Source: Mytilus galloprovincialis (Eukaryota > Mollusca > Bivalvia > Mytilida > Mytilidae). Taken from it: a stretch of DNA of 64,000 nucleotides. The notes beneath the pieces were generated by a model. The model searched no databases and was not told where the DNA came from. It saw only the letters and a list, made by a program, of their open reading frames with translations. Location: positions 95,265,795 to 95,329,794 of the forward strand of contig NC_134843.1 in assembly GCF_965363235.1 (NCBI RefSeq), given 5' to 3'. The translations under genes were made by a program, and so were the position numbers. Each line of letters begins with the position of its first letter. Positions within the stretch are counted from its first letter, which is position 1. Below, in pieces: positions 48,049 to 60,000 of the stretch.

Positions 48049-51000
48049 TTTTAACATAAGCCCGCCAAGCAAACTGAATTTGTTGCAAAAACTATCTCTG
48101 CCATTTTTCGAAATAATGTAACTTATGAAATTATTTCTGAATTAATAGTTGTTCTGTTTAATTTCTTATTTCAACCTATCACCTTGAATGAATTTCATTA
48201 GATCTGGAAGTATTTTGGTCAAATACTATAATCCTATTATAAGAGTAAGATAACAGTACTCCATTCAAAATTAAAAACCAATTGTTCAGAGAACAATTGA
48301 AGGTCTTTCCATCAAAACAATGTATTTTGATATGAAAGTTGTGAAACTAAGTTTAAAATGTCATTTGAATCGTCAAATGATAGCTTCTAGTACGCTGATT
48401 CCAAAAATATTTGGTTTCCATACATTTTTTTTAAATAAGGGAGATAATTTGTTACTTCCGGTTTGAAAAATGTTACTTACGATTATATTTGGATATTTAC
48501 TTGACACTGATTCCAAAAATATCTGGTTCTATATACTTTTATATTAATAAAGTATAAAAAATAGCTACTTCCGGTTTACAAAAGGTCACTTCCGGTTGTT
48601 TCTTTCAAGGTTAAATGGTTTGATACCTTTTTCCAAAAGTTTCATAGCTTTATCATGTATACATATAAAATAAAAGCAAAGGTCAAAATCTAGAACGTCA
48701 AATTAAGCTATGACCTTGAGATCAATTTCAAGGTCATGAACTAAGGACCTCAAATCAAAAGACCATAGGTCTTACTTATATTTGGTTAATGACTTATATC
48801 ACCAAACACGTATTTTTAAATAATAGAGGGGAGAAAACTCCCTTTTACGTTCAACGTGCCCTTGCAATAAAAATTTATGTGTTACGACATGTCGCAACTA
48901 ACAATTTAGTAAAAAAAATGTGTTGATATCTTATACGGTCTTTGGATATAAGTGAAAATAAGCCAAATTCAAATATTAAAATATGACCTTGACCTTTGAC
49001 CTTGACCTAATTTTCATTTTTTTGGACCAAGGACCTCAAATCAAAAGATCCTAGGTCTCTATCACTTATGGTTTATAAGATAGAAATGCATATCACTTAT
49101 ATCAGATGCATAAGGGGAAATAACTCTCATATGGAGCGGTCATATTGCTTCGGTCAAAATAGGACAAATCATGCAAAGGATATAACGAGCAATTTTGTAA
49201 AATAAATTTGTCGTTATCTTTTACGGTTGCGAAGGAGTTGTGAGCACAAGGAAAACAGTGTTTGGGGAGATAACTCCTACAAAGAAAAGTATTCAGTTAC
49301 GCAGGGTAAATTTCAAAAGCGCATAAACTGTTCGATATCATATACCAAATATCAAAGCGACATATTACGAAACAAATGTTTATCGCAAGAACAAAATTAG
49401 GCGGAAGAAAAAAAAAAAAAAAATAATCAGAAGAAAAACAATAGGTCTTTCCACAGAAAAGTGGAAAGACCTAATTAAGATTGTTTATTATATTATAACA
49501 TGATTATAATAACCCATATATTTATTTTAAAAATTTTCAGATGGAATCTACGCATTATGAGGGACTATTGACGACTATGATTGGCTATATTGTGATAGCA
49601 TTTTCTCTGGTAGTTTTATACATGTTGTGTGCCATTGCCAGGCTTAAAAAGTAAGTAATTACTGCTCTGGTTATTGGAATATTATTTGAATTGAAAAAAT
49701 GAAGAAATGAATTCTGTCTTTGGTTTGCAGGGAATAAAACATCAAGCATTTTTCATGTTGTAAAGTTAGACAATTTTCACTTTAAGAACCTGAAATTTAT
49801 TTTAAGTAATTAAAAAATCTATAAAAAAATTCTGTTTCATGATGTTTGTTGTTGACCTGAACAAAACAATATCTTATCTTTTCAATTGCAATGAAATATG
49901 TACATAAAAGGTACAGCGTGTATCACCAAAAATAGTGGACAGTACAACAGAACCACTCAAACCATGAAACTCTAAAAAAAAAAGGATGAAAGAAAGGTAC
50001 AAACATAGACAAATATCATGCGATCTAAATAAACTTTTGTTATACCTTAACTCTCATTAAACAGGAAGAGAATGTTACAATTGCTGTAAATTTGTAGAAA
50101 AAAATTGGATTTCATTTTAAAATTTATATACTGATTGTTAACATTTTGTAGGTTCAGACGAGTCCTAGGATTATGTTATATTGTAGTTAAAGTGATGTTA
50201 CTGGTAGTTATAGAGATTGGAGTCTTCCCTCTTATCTGTGGGTGGTGGCTGGATATATGTTCTTTGGTATGTAGCACAACTATTCTAAATCTTATGTTGT
50301 TAATGTAAAAAGCTGTGTATAATTTCATATGAAATGGAACATGTATGTAATAATTCATGACACAAAATTCCTACTTGTTATTGAAAAAAAAAAAAATCCT
50401 ATAGAATTGTGTTGATGTGAATATAATTTTTCTTATGATTTAAACATTGATCTCTATATACATGATATATGTTTATGAATAAATAGCTTAACGGTAGACA
50501 CAATATCTCAAAAACATTGCTGCATTAGACATTTTCCTTCTAATATTTATGTAGACAAAATATAATGGTACAGATGCAAGAGTGAAGACAGTTTTTATTG
50601 TTCTAATGTATTTTTCAGTCCATGTTTGATGCTACCCTGAAGGACAGGAAGAATAGTTTCCACCTAGCACCAGGAACCTCCATGTTTATCCATTGGTTGG
50701 TGGGAATGGTTTATGTTTTTTACTTTGCTTCCTTTATTTTGTTACTGAGAGAGGTTCTCCGACCAGGAGTGTTGTGGTTCCTGAGGAATTTGAATGACCC
50801 AGAATTTAACCCTATACAAGAGGTAATGTTGTGATACCTTAAGAAATATATTATTTTAAACGTGCATATTAATTGCTTTTTATTTTATAAGTTTGAAGTA
50901 TTATTTGTCAGGCAAAAAATAAGAAGGTGCTGTTTTAATTTGTTTAAACTACAAGAACAGTTATTCAATATTCATGGAATTGTTATAAAATAAGATAAAA

Positions 51001-54000
51001 AATATATGAGGGAAGACTTGGAAAAACTAATCTTAAAAAATTACAATTTATTGTCATTATTCTATATTAATATGATTTGTGATTTTCAGATGATTCATCT
51101 TCCAGTATACAGACATGCCAGAAGATTTACAGCTTCAGTGGTATGTTCATTCTTTCACTATAGATGGAGATAATTTGTTAGTTATTTGTATTCGTTATAT
51201 GTATTTTTATCGGAAAATGACTATATATGAAAGGGATAGTTTCACATTTTTTTTTTTTACCATTTAAGAACTTTTTTATCTAGGCTATACAGATCAAAAT
51301 TAAGCAAATTGAACAAAAATGTAATTCTTTGTTTTTTGCAGATTATATTTGGGAGTACAGTACTACTGATGTTGTGGTTACCAGTTCGAGTTGTCAGGAA
51401 GATATTTACTGGTTTCCTGCCTTATCATGTCATGTTATCTAGGTATTATGAATACATATATCCTTGGAGTCATGTGACTACAATACTGCATTAAACATTA
51501 AAACATTGTGATTTATTCAACAGATATACTTGTACTGTGGTACAGATGTAAGAAGTTACCAAAAAAACAAGTATTTGTTAAAGTGATGTAAAGCTAACCC
51601 AAATTTGTAAATATAAAGAATGCTATCATGTAATGATTTATATATTCACAGAGTAATATATTCATGGATTCACTTTGCAATAAATTTTTATGAACTCTAC
51701 CTATTCTTGATATGTTTCTATTATTCAACATCTTCAAACTTCTTTTTTCTGTGTTGTAGAATATTTTGACCATTTGTTTGATTGCTGTATTGTATTACTG
51801 CCTTTATTTTTTTTACCATAGTTGATTTTAAAATTGTGTTTTTCCAGTGCAGGAGAGAACAGGCTAAAATAAAATTAGTCCATCATTATCAACAATACTG
51901 AGGATGAATAATTTATATGTATTTTTCAGTGATGCCCCAGTTAGTGAGTTATCTTTAGAGTTATTGTTACTACAAGTTGTACTACCAGCTTTACTGGAAC
52001 AAGGCCACACAAGGATGTGGCTGAAGGGTATGGTCAGAGGATGGACGCTGGGCATGGCTTATATTCTTGGCCTGAGATCATATCTACTCGGGGATGTACC
52101 AATAAACAATGCAGTAAGTATTTAATCAAGTGCCTGAAGTTGAATTATAATAGGGTTAAGGTTGTGATTTTATAAACTTTGAATTTAAAGAAATATGAAG
52201 AAGTATAGAATCATACAGAAGTTGGGTAATCCAGTCAGAGAAGATTACAAAGTGATACATATTTCATGCATACATTTTTATATTCTGTCCTGTTTCTTAT
52301 CTCATTAACATATGAAATTGAGAATGGAAATGGAAAATGTGTCAATAGAGACAACAACCCGACCAAAGAGCAAAAAACAGCAGAAGACAATTGGTCTTCA
52401 ACATAGCGAGATAATTTTGCTTTATATTTTTTGTAGTAGAGTTTATAAAAATGAAATCTATATTTGAAAAATATATATTTTTATCATTACTACTAAATAA
52501 AAGAGAAATTAAATGTTGAAGCTATTTAACAAAAGTTTTGTCTGTCCCATTTTATTCACTTGGACATACATTTTATTACATCTGTACAATATATTTTAGG
52601 ACAATGTGGTAGAGGGTGACCAGCCTGTACAGCATCCTGCCCCAGCTAACCTGCCCCAACCTCAGCCAGGAGGATTAGGAGCTGCTCACCAAGCCATGCT
52701 CCAGGGAGGTGGGCCAACTGGATTCCAGGCCTATAAAAGACCATCAGTATTCCATTTTAGAGTATGTGAAATATGATTTTGGATGAATCTATAATAACAA
52801 AAAATAGTGTGAAAGATACCTATCGTAGAATGGTTGTATCAGACACAAATTAAGGCTTAGTAAAAAGATACCTATCGTAGAGTGGTTGTATCAGACACAA
52901 ATTAAGGCTTAGTAAAAAGATACCTATCGTAGAGTGGTTGTATCGGACACAAATTAAGGCTTAGTAAAAAGAACGTCTGTTTGCAATGATACTTGTATTG
53001 GAACTCTGAATAGCTAACGTCACAACAATGGTGACGTCATGTACATGGAGAGCGGTAGCAGGAACACCTCATGTGCAATTCTTATCAATACCAAAGGAAT
53101 ATTTAACCATCTCAAGTCAAATAGTAAACTGAAAATGTCATGGCAAAATACAAAAAAAGGGGAAAAAAGACAAACAACAGTACACAAAACACAAGATTGA
53201 GCAACACGAATCTCACCAAAATCCAGGGGTGATCTCCTACTCTAGAAGGGTAAGAACATCCTGTTCCGCATGTAACACCCATTGGAATTGGTAGCTGTAA
53301 TATAAAAAAAAAATAATCTCGCACCAAAAAAAACATAACAAAATCATATTTAAATCAGAACCACTATAATTTGAAAGTAATGTTTTCAACATTATACAGC
53401 AATATTTTCGGCTATCAATATTTTCATTCTTAGTATATTTTTTTTTTTTTGTTTTAATCTGAAGTTTTGAGTGATTCTTTAGGAAATAGTTGCTGATGAA
53501 AACAGATGCAACATTTTAGTAGATTGTTGTAACCTTGTATAATTTTCTAATTTCAGATTGTTCTGTTGGTATTGCTGATGTGTTTTACCCTATTCTTCTG
53601 TAGTCTTTTGTCTTTGGTTTTACCTGGTAAGTTTTAATAATGGTGGCCAAGGGAGCTAATATTCATGTATTTTACCAGCGTTAAATTTTTCAAAAATTTT
53701 CAAACACCAGTTTGAATGCAGATATGATTTGAATGTTTGTTTTCATATATATGCTAGACTCAATATGTAAAAAACCAATAGAGACTTTGATCTCGTAAAA
53801 TATGTTGACATTTGCTGAAAAAAATCTATTTTGATGTTGGTTTCATAATTATGGTATGAGACATGTGCTTGCCTATCAAATTAATTGCTATAATATGCCA
53901 CTGTTTGTTAATGACAATTCAGCCTGAGATTGGATATACCTTTAAACCAGGTTATATTTAACATTCTGATATTATTCTAAATAAAATAGGATCATTGAAA

Positions 54001-57000
54001 AATTTCTATCAACAAGGAATTATTTATCAGATGTTTCTAAAACTGAAATGTACACTTCACTGCATTACAGTATGGTGTGGTCGTCAGTTGATGGCCCTGT
54101 GGATGGGAGAGGCTATGGTCCATGAGTTATATACAGCAGCTTGTGGTCTGTACATCTGTTGTTATCTATACTTCTTTGTATTACAGTATGGTGTGGTCGT
54201 CAGTTGATGGCCCTGTGGATGGGAGAGGCTAGGGTCCATGAGTTATATACAGCAGCTTGTGGTCTGTACATCTGTTGTTATCTATACTTCTTTGTATTAC
54301 AGTATGGTGTGGTCGTCAGTTGATGGCCCTGTGGATGGGAGAGGCTAAGGTCCACGAGTTATATACAGCAGCTTGTGGTCTGTATATCTGTTGGATGTTC
54401 CTACGTATTGGTACTGTCATGTACAACTGGATACCCCAGGGAACAGTAGCCATACTGAATAAAGTCAAAGAATGGTTCCTTCTTGTAAGTCTGCATATCT
54501 TAGTATTTTAACCTCCGTTCTATTATTATCCAGCAAATGTTCTCTTTTTGATAGATTTCTGTAAAATTTCATAATCTTTATATGCTGTATAAAAATGTGC
54601 ATGAAAATATGATCCTTGTCAAAAAAGTACTTAAAATTTTCTTTTGCAATGAAGGTATTTCTTTGTAAATAAACTCATCATAGATATCAGGACTAAATTT
54701 TGTATATAGGCCAGACGCGGGTTTTGTCTACAAAGGACTCATCAGTGATGCTCGAATCCAAAAAGTTGAAAAGGCCAAATAAAGTACGAAGTTGAAAAAG
54801 TACCAAAAAATTGTAATATTTTTGCACCTTTTCTTGAAAAATAACAGTACAAAGCATACCTAAATTTATTCACAAACAAAATATTAAAAGTATAAATCAC
54901 ATGAATATGTAGAATGCACAAATTTTGTTTGCCACAGTTGTATTTGAAGCAATATTGAAGCTAAAATGTATATAGATATAAGAAGATTTGGTGTGAGTGC
55001 CAATGAGGCAACTTTCCATCCAAGTCATAATTTGTAAAAGTAAACCATTATAGGTCAAAGTATGGTCTTCAACACAGAGCCTTGGCACAAACCAAAGCAA
55101 GCTATTAAGGGCTCCTAAAAAATTACTAGTGTAAAACCATAGACAGGTGCAAACAACTGCAGCAGGTTTAAACATTTTGATAGGTATTAACTTTCACCCT
55201 TACCTGGAACACTAGTGTAACATCACAACATAGAAAGACACACTATAAAATATCAATTGAATTGGCTTAACTCAATCAAAAGACATTGAAAATAAACAAA
55301 GTGAATATACACTAAACGAATAAATTTGATCTATGACACAATGTAAATTCAACATCAATAACATAAAGGGTGAGATTGATAGTTATTACTACTTACTACA
55401 ATACTCAAATAATTTAACTTTTGAACATTTTTAAAATCACTTGTTAAAAAATATTATTTTTCAACATTAACTCCATACCATATTGTAATAAAAGAATGCA
55501 GATCCATAATTTGTATGAAAGGTGTGTGTTGCTAATTTCTTTTCTTTATCTTACAGGCCATGAAGTGTTTCATAGTAGCAGCTTTACTGATAGGATTTGT
55601 TCCTTTACTCCTGGGGCTGTTGTTTGAATTAGTCATAGTAGCTCCCCTCAGAGTACCTCTTGACCAATCTCCTATTTTCTTTCCTTGGCAGGTGAGTTTA
55701 TTGAATTTTACACCTCATCACCTAATGGGAAATGATTGGAAATTAAGAAAACATTAATTGCCACACAATATTTAAGAGATATACAACATGTACAAGCATA
55801 ATGATAAGTTCATGTTCTGTTTATACATGTATTTAGTGAATTGGAAACACTGATGAACGAATATTAATTTACAACAAACTATATTTTTGTATTTTTTTTC
55901 ACACAGGATTGGGCTCTAGGAGTTCTCCATGCCAAGATAGTTTGTGCAATAACAATGATGGGACCACAGTGGTGGTTAAAACGAGTCATAGAACAGGTAC
56001 ATTTTTTTTATAACAGCCAAATTAGTTTTTCATATATTTATCATGTTAATCATTTCTTTAAGATTTATTAAACTGCATAATAGCTGGGTCAGATGGAAAT
56101 CGACCTTTCACGCAAATGAATATCAATAGATCTGTTAACCTTTTTTGAGGGGGGAGGACCTTTTTTTGGGATGACTGGATCAGGTTTTTTTTTAAGGATT
56201 TTGGGATTGATCCTTTGGGGATCCAGGAATTCTTGTTTTAAATTTAGGTATGTCAGCATTTGAATTTCTTTAAATGCGGGATTTCAGGATTGGGACCCCT
56301 CCAATACCATTTTTAATGGATTTTGTGGGTATAGGACTGGTGAACCACGAAATTATATGTTCAACGAATGACAAATTTTTCTAAAGGCTTTTATAAAGAC
56401 TTAGGCAAAACCATGAAATATATACTGTCCACAGACATGCAAGTTTTCCTTCCACCACGAAAATAAATGAATCCACAGAATGTATAATTCTGGGAAAAAA
56501 TTCTGTTAAAAAGGAAATAGGTTCTGTTCAAATTATCAATATCCATTAAGGAAATGTCTCATATTATAATGATAAATCAAGTTTAAAAGAGGGACAAAAG
56601 ATACCAAAGGGACAGTCAAATTCATATATCTAAAACAAACTGACAACACCATGGCTAAAAATGAAAAAGACAAACAAACAACAGCACACATGACACAACA
56701 TAGAAAACTAAAGAATAAACAACGCGAACCCCAACAAAAAACTACGGGGTGATCTTAGGTGCTCCGGAGGGTAAGCAGATACCTGACTTTATTTCAAATG
56801 ACCATTCAGATACCTGTGTTTATTTTCATATAAAAGACGAAAAAAGTATTGAAAAAGATTTTAAAACATAGTCGTATTTAAATTTATGAAGGTAAAATTT
56901 ATTTGATATTTTATTGTTGCCACTAAAACTCAAATTGTAACATTTAAATTAATAATTTATGTCACATGGTATATAAATAGTTAAACATTTTTGCACTACT

Positions 57001-60000
57001 GTTTGGAAGCAAAGCCAAATATTTCAAAAGTATTGAAATTTTATTTTTTATGCCCCACCTACGATAGTAGAGGGGCATTATGTTTTCTGGTCTGTGCGTC
57101 CGTTCGTTCGTTCGTCCGTCCGTCTGTTCGTTCGTTCGTTCGTCTGTTCGTTCGTCCGTCTGTCCCGCTTCAGGTTAAAGTTTTTGGTCAAGGTAGTTTT
57201 TGATGAAGTTGAAGTCCAATCAACTTGAAACTTAGTACACATGTTCCTTATGATATTATCTTTCTAATTTTAAAGCCAAATTAAACTTTTGACCCCAATT
57301 TCACGGTCCACTGAACATAGAAAATGAAAGTGCATGTTTCAGGTTAAAGTTTTTGGTCAAGGTAGTTTTTGATGAAGTTGAAGTCCAATCAACTTGAAAC
57401 TTAGTACACATGTTCCTTATGATATTATCTTTCTAATTTTAAAGCCAAATTAAACTTTTGACCCCAATTTCACGGTCCACTGAACATAGAAAATGAAAGT
57501 GCATGTTTCAGGTTAAAGTTTTTGGTCAAGGTAGTTTTTGATGAAGTTGAAGTCCAATCAACTTGAAACTTAGTACAAATGTTCCCTATGATATTATCTT
57601 TCTAATTTTAATGCCTAATTATATTTTTTATCCAATTTCACGGTCCATTGAACATGGAAAATGATAGTGGGAGTGGGGCATCCGTGTACTTTGGACACAT
57701 TCTTGTTACTGAAAGTTTTAATGTTGAGTAGATATAAGAAGATGTTTTTAGGAATGCATTCGTTGTCCGAATCCCTTATTATGAATTTGTAAAACTGTAT
57801 TTTAAATTTGATTAAAAAATTGATTATATTGCAGATATATAATGATGGAATACGTAACATCAACCTGCGATTCATCATTACAAAACTGTGTGCTCCTGTG
57901 ATAGGTGTTCTGGGCATGTCCTTGGCTGCCCCTTATGTTGTTGCCAATAGTATTGTACCATTTTTAGGTGAGGTATTTTTATATCATTCATTATTCTTTC
58001 AGTGTTAAATAGGGGGGGGGATATTTCCTCTTGTAAACAGTTAATTATCTTTAAATTAAAGCAAAAAGGAGTTGTGTGTAATCGTTCAATGAGACAAACA
58101 AACAAATGACATCAAAACATTTAGAGATCAACAAAACATTGAAATGTAAAAAGAAATCATGTGACTGCCAAAAAGACCTTGATGTCAAAGCAAAATGTAA
58201 ATAAAAATACTAATGTAATATTTTCATGGTAACCATTGAAAAATCTTAAAGAAGTAAACATAAAAAAATGACGTCGTATAATTTATTGTGGAGATTTTAT
58301 GCCCAACCTACGATAGTAGAGGGGCATTATGTTTTCTGGTCTGTGTGTCCATTTATTCCATCGTCCGTGTGTCTGTTGGTACTGCATTAAGATTAAAGTT
58401 TTTGGTCAAGGTAGTTTGATGAAGTTGAAGTCCAATCAACTTGTCACTTCGTACACATGTTCCCCATGATATGATCTTTCTAATTTTACTGGCAAATTAA
58501 AGTTTTTACTCCAATTTCACGGTTCACTGAACATAGAAAAAGATTATGCGAAGCTCAGGTTAAAGTTTTGGTTAAAGTTTTTGGTCAAGGTAGTTTTTGA
58601 TGAAGTTGAAGTCCAATCAACTTGAAACGTAGTACACAGGTTTCCCATGATATGATCTTTCTAATTTTAATGCCAAATAAAAGTTTTGACCCCAATTTCA
58701 CAGTCCACTAAACAAAGTAAAAGATAGTGCGAAGCTCAGGTTAAAGTTTTTGGTCAAGGTAGTTTTTGATGAAGTTGAAGTCCAATCTACTTGAAACTTA
58801 GTACACATGTTCCCTATGATATGATCCTTCCAATGTTAATGCCAAATTAAAGTATTGACCCCAATTTCAGGGTCAACTGAAGAAAGAAAAAGATAGTGCG
58901 AAGCTCAGGTTAAAGTTTTGGTTAAAGTTTTGGTCAAGGTAGTTTTTGATGAAGTTGAAGTCCAATCAACTTGAAACTTAGTACACATGTTCCCTATGAT
59001 ATGATCTTTCTAATTTTACTGCCAAATTAAAGAATTGACCCCAATTTCACGGTCCAGTGAACATGTAAAATGGTAGTGCGAGTGGGGCATCCGTGTACAA
59101 TGGACACAAACTTGTGTATTCAGGTATTTATATTTCTACAGGTTTTGGTTATGAAGCACAAGTTTTAGTACTAAGACGAATTTACCCATGCCTGTTGGCC
59201 TGTTTAATTATTGTGTTATTTGGAGTATTCCAAGCTAGACAGTTCAGGAGATTGTATGAACATATTAAGAATGACAAGTAAGTACTAGACAGTTCAGGAG
59301 ATTGTATGACCATATTAAAAATGACAAGTTAGTATAACTGTACAGGAATTATTTAAATGCCCATTTTAAACATACACAATAAAGACCACATAAAGTAAAC
59401 ATGATTTCTACCAACCCGGTTTTATAGTATTGCAGCAGGACAGATATTTTGTTTAAGGTACACAGTGATATGAGTTAGACATTAATCATCATACTGGGTT
59501 GTTGAAAAATGTATACTTAAAACAATGTTTTCAAGATTATCTTGTTAATCAAACAATATGGCTGCTGTTTTATGCAAAAACATTAGGGATGAATGGGAAT
59601 GTGAAGAAAAACTTAGAATTAAGCAAGTTCTAATTCGGTTATTGTCAAATTAAATTAAAAATATATATTTTCACAAAAAAGGATGTTAATTATCCACTTC
59701 ATGTAACCAGGAATAGTTTCAAGCAAAATGGAGACAGAAGATAATTTAAATCTTTCACAAACAGCTGCTAGCATAGATTATATCACGATATGGCTTTCTT
59801 TGTAATTGAAACACAAAAGACAGAACTATATTTTAATTAATCATACATAGAAAATAACTTATTCTTTTTTATTTACACCATTTATAATTTTGTGCTGATG
59901 TTGTAATTTTATATTCATGTAAAATTATATGATTCTATAATTTTTTGTTTAAATACAGCAAATTTTACTCCAATATCAGCAGTTGACACATTAATAGATG

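Noticed and set aside
54071-54302. Two additional mutually exclusive MARCHF6 exons
   Set aside because: Neither copy has a donor after the coding part, and read-through is out of frame, so they are not complete cassette exons.
57048-57203. Frame with [13 protein letters not shown] repeats (also at 38475-38678 and 61441-61650)
   Set aside because: It is translation of the CGTTCGTCCGTC microsatellite inside the GGGGCAT family and occurs wherever that repeat does.
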